Positions 58,401 through 64,000 of a stretch of DNA of 64,000 nt are shown here, one piece after another. Where the stretch lies: contig JAJONO010000002.1 in the NCBI GenBank assembly GCA_021323535.1, positions 1-64,000 on the forward strand, in the 5' to 3' direction. This stretch comes from Bacteroidota bacterium. Its GTDB lineage: Bacteria > Bacteroidota > Bacteroidia > B-17B0 > Aurantibacillaceae. Position 1 is the first letter of the stretch. Each line of letters opens with the position of its first letter. The notes beneath the pieces are model-generated. The model was not told the DNA's origin, did not search any database, and saw only the letters and a program-made list of their open reading frames with translations. The position numbers were made by a program, and so were the translations under genes.

Positions 58401-59349
58401 CCGCGGCGAGTTGATTTTTCTTATAAAGTTGCCCAAGATTAACAATGTAATCTGTTCCTACAATATCAACCGGAACGATCTGATCACCGATTAAATCAAA
58501 ACAACCAATGTTTGGATTTGCCAGGGCATATCCTGGCGAAGCAGGGTTTGAATATGGTGAGTTTACCGAATCATCGGCAACTGTAACAGCAATTGGTTTA
58601 TCTGCCACAACAATTGTTCCTGACAGGTTATTTCCAGGGACCATCGTATTTTGCACAACGTTTTCAATATTATATGCGCTACCAGCGGCAGTGAGCATGA
58701 TACTGTAAGTAATATTAGCGGGGTGACCCACAACAGCGCATTTAGGTGTGATCCACACAACTGTATTTGGTTTTGATGCCACAATAATGATCTGCTGTTT
58801 AGGTTGAGCGGCTCCTGGAGGGGTTCCGGCCCTGTCGCCAACTGTGCGGTTCCTGTAAACTTTTTGCTGAGGACAAACAAACTCTAATCCCAAACCGTTC
58901 TGTCCTTTTAAAGACATGGTTTCCGTATTATTAAATCCCGGAGGGCGACAAATTACGTCATATACCACAGTGATACTGGATGTAGATGATAAATAAAATC
59001 CATATGGTAAAACGGTATTCGCGGGTCTCACTTCAAGAGAGTCGAATGCAAAGTTGGTCACACTCACCAGTTTATCTCTCCAGAATGTATAATCAAACGT
59101 AGAGTTGGCATTAATAACAATAGTTGTATCGTATTTATTCGGAGCAATAGCGGCAGGTTGTCTTAAACGTACAGTTGTTGTTGGCGCAGCAAATGTTGAG
59201 ATGTGCATCACAATATTATCCCTCTCGGTATGATCGGGAGTAACCCATGGCGCTGCGAACCAGAAAGCGGTATCGATCTGCGCAGTTGAAAATGTTCCTT
59301 GCAGAATAAAGAATGTCAGCAGAATTATGAATTTATTTTTTCTCTTCAT
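55450..59349 (-). CDS. T9SS type B adhesin with PKD domains (1299 aa)
   Basis: Signal peptide (MKRKNKFIILLTFFILQGTF), a large N-terminal domain (about 25-480) starting IDTAFWFAAPWVTPDH and including VYCYHASGYGCELGAAILPP, similar to the IgGFc-binding-type domain of Bacteroidota. Then about six Ig-like repeats of about 90 residues (each with a CxN and W-x-G/T-x-x-G-x-F pattern), three PKD domains (about 960-1200; NWLWQFGDGSPNSTIRHPVH, SIWNFGDEGVSFDPNPAHSY) and a gliding-motility-associated type B domain at the end (VPTAFTPNSDGNNDLLFVKG, FRVYNNWGELLFETTDQKIG, GWDGKKAGLDQPVGVYVWTL, GDITIIR). Surface-exposed, probably adhesive. Its start overlaps the preceding PorP/SprF gene by 17 nt. Confidence 0.92.
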   Translation of the reverse strand: MKRKNKFIILLTFFILQGTFSTAQIDTAFWFAAPWVTPDHTERDNIVMHISTFAAPTTTVRLRQPAAIAPNKYDTTIVINANSTFDYTFWRDKLVSVTNFAFDSLEVRPANTVLPYGFYLSSTSSITVVYDVICRPPGFNNTETMSLKGQNGLGLEFVCPQQKVYRNRTVGDRAGTPPGAAQPKQQIIIVASKPNTVVWITPKCAVVGHPANITYSIMLTAAGSAYNIENVVQNTMVPGNNLSGTIVVADKPIAVTVADDSVNSPYSNPASPGYALANPNIGCFDLIGDQIVPVDIVGTDYIVNLGQLYKKNQLAAVHPGMEESAYIVATENFTKLTINNGTVTTVMMNKGDTYVDTLFNAPLTYINADKPVYCYHASGYGCELGAAILPPLNCAGSKLVAFSRNSPQLFSLNILCKNGSQGTFTLNASTTSVTAANFTVVPGTATLAGGPYWGAQVNFNSTAQMPIGSYTIGNNSDDFALGVFDGNLGSGGLFHYMSSFLRKTVVTTASIAPVCVSPGATVALTGTVSGGAITGVWTSANGTGTFAPYTSTVNTISTTYTLSNNDTLQAGIKFYLTSTGNCVPKKDSVTVQIVQRPQLTVGSGTTMCANNVQPISLSGTFTNAIGGTWSGGNGGAFGIPGVNTTYTASPADITAGSIVFTLTSVGGCSTSMKTVTVTFTPPPIVSAGPSTYVCTNSQSLVLNGSVSSTTNTIWNSTGTGLFFPNNATPTATYVLSAGDLSLTAINFTISASLAGCNSVSDVLSVNIITKPSVTAATVSPLCASALVIPLSGTVSGSASQGNWTTPNGTGNFTQIPSANASYTMSQNDTIAGTVTFVLGSTGTVCPTETDTIHVTILKAPVIQLTSSSPTVCNNTPIILTPTITGATSYIWNSVSNGTFIPLSGTIPSTATILNGQYIPSNSDVSNGSVVLTLTASTGSCSASKSFTAGFQPSPSADFNTSLIRCKDSPIIFTDATQANGTSNLSYNWNFGVGPTSISTSSNPIFTYTNPGSYVVNFTVTGVNNSVIPPLQCPDTVSKRITVYPLPIADFNFLNTCAGLGSIFRDSSTVSVGNLVNWLWQFGDGSPNSTIRHPVHTYTNQGTYNVQLTAVSNNSCSASVTKLVSVNAQPNAEFGMTNNPAVAQEPIYFSNFSTPTGSISSSIWNFGDEGVSFDPNPAHSYASAGIYTITLTVFDNNGCSDTANRTIEITLLPQVPTAFTPNSDGNNDLLFVKGGPFQKILFRVYNNWGELLFETTDQKIGWDGKKAGLDQPVGVYVWTLEVDMYNNRQVKKNGDITIIR

Positions 59350-60364
59350 CTTTCTTTTTGTTTTTTAAGTTGGTTTTAATACTGTTGTCGAGGTTGTTGA
59401 ATTCTTCCTCATCGGCGTCGAGCACCTTATCGCTCGCGGTTTTTTGCTTTTTCGCGGCAATGGACACAGTTAATAATAATTCGTGACTTCCATTTGAATA
59501 TTGTTGAAGCGAACTTGTTGCATAATCGTAAGAGTACGCGAACGTAACCATTTTACTGATCGTGCAACCAAACATTCCACTTGCAGAAGCTCCTGTAAAT
59601 TGATCGTCAGGATTTTTACCAAGACGGTAATTTCCTCCGAGCCAGAACATGTTTTTGTAAATCACTCTTAGGTTTCCTTCAATCTGATACGGTGCAGGAT
59701 TACTTGCTCTAACAAGAACCGACGGCTGAATCACCCATTCCTTTTTCTTTTTATCAAGAACAAAATTATATCCGATAAAAGAATAAAGATGCGGCGTTAA
59801 TCTTCCGATTGTATTAGACCATTGAATTTTGCTGTTAGGTAATTGCTGTCCACTTAATCCGAAGAAAAATTTCTTGCTGTATAAATATAATCCCGCATTT
59901 GCATCAAAAGCATTAGCATTTAAAATATTGGATTTAAGAAACTCATCGTTTGAATCGTAAGGCTTGGCATTATACATTTTTACGTTGTAAGAAACACCTC
60001 CAAGCGAAAGTCCCATCCCCAGATTCATTTTCTTACCAAGTTTTACATGATAACTATAGGAGCCTAAAAAAGAGGTACGTCCGATTAATCCACTCTTATC
60101 ATTAATTACCTGCGCTCCGAAAGCCATGTTCGGTTTTTTCTTCATGGTTCCATACACACACATGATCGCAGTTTTTGGTGCATCTTCAAAACCGGCCCAT
60201 TGTTGCCTGTAATTGGCATTCACTTCTATTCCCTTATACACTCCGGCGTAGGCTGGATTATACAAATACTGGTTAAGTATAATATTGGTAAAAAGCGTTT
60301 GTTGTTGCGCGAAAGCTGCCACACAACATCCTAAAAATAATATCGTATAAAATCTGGCTCTCAT
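59333..60364 (-). CDS. PorP/SprF-family outer-membrane protein (copy 1 of operon)
   Basis: A 343-residue barrel of the PorP/SprF family: signal peptide (MRARFYTILFLGCCVAAFAQ), FTNIILNQYLYNPAYAGVYK, VNANYRQQWAGFEDAPKTAI, MAFGAQVINDKSGLIGRTSF, GASASGMFGCTISKMVTFAY and YDYATSSLQQYSNGSHELLL. In contrast to its paralogue at 54.4 kb it has a charged C-terminal tail (about 310-343, KKQKTASDKVLDADEEEFNN, NLKNKKKDEEKK) that should lie in the periplasm. It starts 2 nt after the stop of the 1151-residue adhesin and overlaps the next adhesin gene by 17 nt. Confidence 0.92.
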   Translation of the reverse strand: MRARFYTILFLGCCVAAFAQQQTLFTNIILNQYLYNPAYAGVYKGIEVNANYRQQWAGFEDAPKTAIMCVYGTMKKKPNMAFGAQVINDKSGLIGRTSFLGSYSYHVKLGKKMNLGMGLSLGGVSYNVKMYNAKPYDSNDEFLKSNILNANAFDANAGLYLYSKKFFFGLSGQQLPNSKIQWSNTIGRLTPHLYSFIGYNFVLDKKKKEWVIQPSVLVRASNPAPYQIEGNLRVIYKNMFWLGGNYRLGKNPDDQFTGASASGMFGCTISKMVTFAYSYDYATSSLQQYSNGSHELLLTVSIAAKKQKTASDKVLDADEEEFNNLDNSIKTNLKNKKKDEEKK

Positions 60365-60366
60365 GA

Positions 60367-63300
60367 TTATTTCAATAATGTTATGGTTCCTTTATAAATC
60401 TTATCATCCTTCGGATCATTCAGATTTATAGTATAGTAATATGCTCCAACAGGTAACGGACTTCCTTTGTAGCTGCCGTCCCAGGCATTTTTATATCCTT
60501 TACTCTTGAATAGGAGATCGCCCCAGCGATTATAAATTTCAATGTCGGCATCTTTATAATAAACTTCTATAAAATCGAGCCGCCAGAAATCATTTTGTCC
60601 GTCGTTATTCGGTGATATCATATTAGGAATAAGCTGAGTGATCTCCGATACAATGTTAGAGATCCTGACGACGGACGTGTATGTATCGGTACAGCCGAAC
60701 TGATCGGTAATGGTTAAAGCAACGGTATAACTTCCATTAGCATTATAAATTGAACTCGGATTCTGAAGATTACTTGTGGTTCCGTTTCCAAAATCCCAGC
60801 TCCAACCAACCGCGGCTTTCGATGAATCAATAAATGCTATGTTTGTTTCGAGCGATTGTTGGTTATTGTTATTGTATATGAATTTCGCTTTTGGTTTTGG
60901 AGTAATATTCAGCGACTGTGTTACTGAAGACTGACAACCGTTAGTTGATGTTACAACGTGCGTAATGTTATATAATCCCTGTGATGGGAAAATAATATTT
61001 GTGTCTTTTGAAACAGAGAACCCGAATCCGCCAAAATCCCAGTAATATCCTGTTGGTGAAATTGCCCACGGAGGAGAGATACTCGACTGATCTGTAAAAG
61101 TTATTTGTTGTGCAGATCCGCTGCAGGCTCTTGAAATACTCATGCTTGCAGTTGGTAAGCCATTAACAATAACAGGTCTTATAATTGTATCGTAACATCC
61201 GAATGTACTTCCTATTATTAAGGTAGCCGAATAATTTCCTGCAACAGAATAAGTGTATGATGGACTATCGATGGTTGAAGTACCGCCATCGCCAAACTGC
61301 CAGTTGTAACTGTTAATAGATCCGAGACCCGAAGAGTTCACCGATTTATCTTCGAATTTCGTAAGCTGGTTCAAACATACTGTATTAACAGTAAAGTTAG
61401 CTGTTGGTTTTTCCCTGAAATCAATTCTAACCTGATCGGATACACCTGCACAGATTCCATTATTGGTTGTTGTAAATGTTAGAATAACAAAACCAGTGCT
61501 TACTTCAGAAGCGCTTGCGATATAAGTTGGTGTTAACGCAGTATTAGATGGAGCATAAGTTCCACTACCACCCATCCAGATACCCGTGTTGGTGGCAGTT
61601 CCCGTAATAATGGCATTTAATCCAACTGAAGGATTATTCTTACAACTATTTAAATCTACACCTGCGCTAACGGTTACCGGTTGTGTAAATATAACCAGAA
61701 CACTATCAGCAACCGCTTTACATTGCAGGTTGTTTGTACTGGTTAGTTTTAAACTTACCGTTCCCGTGGCAATGTCGGCAACGCTTGGTACATAATTACA
61801 AATCAATGAAAGGTTGTTAGGTGTAAAATAGCCCGTTCCTGTAGTTGTCCATGAACCCGTTGATGTTGTTGTTCCGGAAACAGTTCCGTTAAGGAAAATA
61901 TTCGCGTTATTCGCGCAGCGCACAATAGGATTTACAGTACTTGATTCTACAACAGGTGCCTTATTTACAATAACCTTGACCGTATCCGTGACGGGATTAC
62001 AGCCTGCATTGTTGGTACTAGTAAGTACAATTTTGATCTGAGATTGGGCCGTATCTGTATTGGAAAGATTATACACTGCGGTAAAGTTGGTAATGCTTGG
62101 CACAAAAGTTCCATTACCCGGCGACATTACCGACCATACACCCTGGTTAGTCGGGCCGATTACATTTCCTGTTAACTGAACTGTTGGGTTGTTAGAACAG
62201 ATCGTAATGTCAAAACCGGCGTTAACAATAGGCGCCTGTTTTACTGTGAGTTTTAAAGTATCGGTTTTGTTAGGACAAATACCTGTTGAAGTAAGAAGAA
62301 TTTTTACGGGTTTAATATTCGTATCAACCGGGTTGGGTGTATAAACGTTGTTCGTGAATTGTGTAGTTGGGCCAGACAATGTTCCAAATCCGTTATAACT
62401 CCATACACCTGTATTAGGCCCCCCGCCTATTTGTCCGTTCAATGTAAATGTAGTATTTGAACATATTGTTGCTGTAGGAGCAGAGTTGGCAAAAACAAAG
62501 GTATTTGCTCCAAACTCACTCGCATAAGCATATCCGCTTCCATTGGTAGTATTTCCGTTTTTCACTCCAAGATTAAAAAGGTCCTGATCGTTTCTTAGTA
62601 AATTATATGAACCTACAGGAATAGTGGCTACCGGAAAATATAATCTCGCTGCAACTAAACTTCCCCCACTTCCGGGAACAGAAGTAAAACTGCTTCCTGC
62701 AATTGGTACATTGGCGCCATTGGATGTTAGAGTGAACGTATTCTGATAACCTGTTCTTGTTACAAGATTAAGATCCAGTGAATCAGCGCTCAACCTCGTA
62801 AAAGCTGTTGTATAGGATCCGGCACAGAAAGCAGGCGACACCTGGGCCCCGCTCAATTTGCAGCCATAACCACTTGCATGAATAACGTATGCAGGTTTGT
62901 CACAGACAATGTACGTAATAGGATCGGTAATATTTACTGTATACGTTTCCCCAAAATTAATGAGCCAGTTAATTGTTGTTGTAGAATTGCTGATAGTTAA
63001 ACTGGTTGAATTAACGGTTGCAAGAATGTATGCGACATCTACTGTAGAGGTAGTTCCTTTGAGGATCACATAATTTTTTCCGATCTCATTACTTGCGGTT
63101 ATCTGGTCGGCATAATTGGACATGCATCCGGAATTCACAATACCATTTACTGTTACGCAAATGTTTTGATCGGCCGATACGATTGAACCCGATAATTCGC
63201 TTGGATTAATTGTATTTAAGTCACGAACAGAAAATGTTTCTCCCTGTAACAGGGTGCGCACAAAAGTCACATTTTTTGCCCTGCCTACACACGCAGCACG

Positions 63301-63822
63301 AGGTGTAATAAGTATTGTTGTGGTGCCGCTTTGAGTGGCCACAATATCAAATCCAATTCCTGCATCGCCTGGAGCCGTAGCAGTTGTAAGGGTATTTGGA
63401 ACCGGAATGTAAAAATCCATTCCTTTTGCTCTTTGTCCTTTCAGACTGATCATCTCTTTGTTAGTTCCTGCACCAATAGTATAGTAAGTAGAGATATTAC
63501 TTGTTGCGCTGATATACAAACCTTTTGTACTCACCGAGTTAACAGGCGCACTTTCAACCGCGGTAATGGTTGCTGTCATATCAAGCGTTCCTGTTGAATT
63601 TGCAGCTATAGTGATGGTGGCATTAACTCCGGCAGGATTTGCAGGTTGCCTTACGTATACGGTTGCAGGCTGACTGTACGTCTGCATGTGCAGAACAATT
63701 GGCGATTCTCCGAGTGTTGCTGAAATGTTTGGAGCAACGAACCAGAAGCTTGTATCAATCTGAGCAAGTCCTGGTAAAAATGAGAGTGCGAAAAACAAAA
63801 AAAGAAGTGTGGGTTTCTTCAT
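60367..63822 (-). CDS. T9SS type B adhesin with PKD domains (1151 aa)
   Basis: First gene of the operon. Signal peptide (MKKPTLLFLFFALSFLPGLAQ), an N-terminal domain (about 22-450: IDTSFWFVAPNISATLGESP, SLKGQRAKGMDFYIPVP, YVIHASGYGCKLSGAQVSPA) paralogous to that of the 1299-residue protein, four Ig-like repeats, three PKD domains (about 780-1050; SINSYNWQFGDGGTSTIDSP, AVGWSWDFGNGTTSNLQNPS) and a type B sorting domain (IPNMISPNNDGQNDFWRLDF, IEIYNRWGDLLFKSKGYKNA, PLPVGAYYYTINL, GTITLLK). Surface adhesin exported by T9SS with a SprF-type partner; the ligand is unknown. Confidence 0.92.
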   Translation of the reverse strand: MKKPTLLFLFFALSFLPGLAQIDTSFWFVAPNISATLGESPIVLHMQTYSQPATVYVRQPANPAGVNATITIAANSTGTLDMTATITAVESAPVNSVSTKGLYISATSNISTYYTIGAGTNKEMISLKGQRAKGMDFYIPVPNTLTTATAPGDAGIGFDIVATQSGTTTILITPRAACVGRAKNVTFVRTLLQGETFSVRDLNTINPSELSGSIVSADQNICVTVNGIVNSGCMSNYADQITASNEIGKNYVILKGTTSTVDVAYILATVNSTSLTISNSTTTINWLINFGETYTVNITDPITYIVCDKPAYVIHASGYGCKLSGAQVSPAFCAGSYTTAFTRLSADSLDLNLVTRTGYQNTFTLTSNGANVPIAGSSFTSVPGSGGSLVAARLYFPVATIPVGSYNLLRNDQDLFNLGVKNGNTTNGSGYAYASEFGANTFVFANSAPTATICSNTTFTLNGQIGGGPNTGVWSYNGFGTLSGPTTQFTNNVYTPNPVDTNIKPVKILLTSTGICPNKTDTLKLTVKQAPIVNAGFDITICSNNPTVQLTGNVIGPTNQGVWSVMSPGNGTFVPSITNFTAVYNLSNTDTAQSQIKIVLTSTNNAGCNPVTDTVKVIVNKAPVVESSTVNPIVRCANNANIFLNGTVSGTTTSTGSWTTTGTGYFTPNNLSLICNYVPSVADIATGTVSLKLTSTNNLQCKAVADSVLVIFTQPVTVSAGVDLNSCKNNPSVGLNAIITGTATNTGIWMGGSGTYAPSNTALTPTYIASASEVSTGFVILTFTTTNNGICAGVSDQVRIDFREKPTANFTVNTVCLNQLTKFEDKSVNSSGLGSINSYNWQFGDGGTSTIDSPSYTYSVAGNYSATLIIGSTFGCYDTIIRPVIVNGLPTASMSISRACSGSAQQITFTDQSSISPPWAISPTGYYWDFGGFGFSVSKDTNIIFPSQGLYNITHVVTSTNGCQSSVTQSLNITPKPKAKFIYNNNNQQSLETNIAFIDSSKAAVGWSWDFGNGTTSNLQNPSSIYNANGSYTVALTITDQFGCTDTYTSVVRISNIVSEITQLIPNMISPNNDGQNDFWRLDFIEVYYKDADIEIYNRWGDLLFKSKGYKNAWDGSYKGSPLPVGAYYYTINLNDPKDDKIYKGTITLLK

Positions 63823-64000
63823 ATATTATTCGGGTGGCTTATACTATATGTTACTTTACGAAGTTAAAAAAATTCTCTTTATTTCAGGATTTTTAACAAA
63901 CCGTTTTCCTTATCAAAAATCATTCCACAAACAAGAAATCAATTAGAGTTAGGAGTACAATTATTTCATTAAATAGATTAAAATCCTTTAAGTCGATAAA
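63823..64000 (-). promoter_or_regulatory. Upstream region of the adhesin operon
   Basis: On the minus strand TAACTTCG (63859-63866, one mismatch to TAnnTTTG) is 36 nt before the ATG. A TTTG at 63897-63900 is 30 bp upstream of it, too far to be a standard -33. No palindrome of the ACCTAGGTG type is present. The operon promoter is therefore only tentatively placed. Confidence 0.3.

Overview
The window comes from a member of the phylum Bacteroidota, probably an uncultured, AT-rich (about 40% GC by eye) Flavobacteria/Sphingobacteria/Chitinophaga-like lineage. Direct evidence: six type IX secretion (T9SS) cargo proteins with type A or type B C-terminal sorting domains, two PorP/SprF proteins, a PorE-like OmpA protein, a GLPGLI protein, a fused alpha/beta branched-chain 2-oxoacid dehydrogenase E1, and promoters of the Bacteroidota type (TTTG, 17-23 bp, TAnnTTTG). 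No rRNA, tRNA, IS element, phage or CRISPR locus was seen, so this looks like chromosomal backbone with many lineage-specific envelope genes.

Layout. 0-10.9 kb: end of folD, a small membrane protein, a DUF2339/DUF3999 membrane pair, an array of seven short palindromes, a MacB-type permease, then terC, a propionyl-CoA carboxylase beta-type gene and two membrane proteins of unknown function. 11-15 kb: a T9SS cargo gene behind a 20-bp palindrome, xerD with a META-domain gene, aroQ and a Sua5/YciO gene. 15-23.3 kb: an outer-membrane barrel with a GLPGLI protein, a Sel1 protein, and a 1008-residue T9SS protein made of seven plus five tandem repeats. 23.3-29.8 kb: threonine aldolase, a lipoprotein and fused E1 in one operon, a barrel-like protein and a DUF3887/beta-lactamase-fold hydrolase. 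29.8-38 kb: a T9SS protein with an S74 chaperone domain, a 79-residue wHTH gene with a second copy of the 11-kb palindrome upstream, an LpxR-family protein, a membrane-fused spermidine synthase, a TauE/SafE permease, a BadF-type kinase and rpsP. 38-46.5 kb: a universal stress protein and many small membrane, lipo- and TPR proteins, then AHSA1 and MuiA-like genes. 46.7-52.2 kb: a C25 (gingipain-type) protease, acylphosphatase, a second stress protein, and a zinc-ribbon/immunity-like gene pair. 52.3-63.8 kb: one minus-strand operon of two type B adhesins, each followed by its own PorP/SprF gene, ending in a PorE-like OmpA gene.

The genes with most in common are those for building and filling the outer surface through T9SS: cargo proteins, SprF-type partners and a peptidoglycan-anchored OmpA protein. 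The less ordinary signals are non-coding: the shared ACCTAGGTG palindrome at two promoters that drive T9SS loci, -7 boxes lying exactly 4 nt before four start codons (suggesting leaderless mRNAs), the roughly 54-bp-period palindrome array at 5.0-5.4 kb, and several families of word-like imperfect repeats that fill intergenic gaps.
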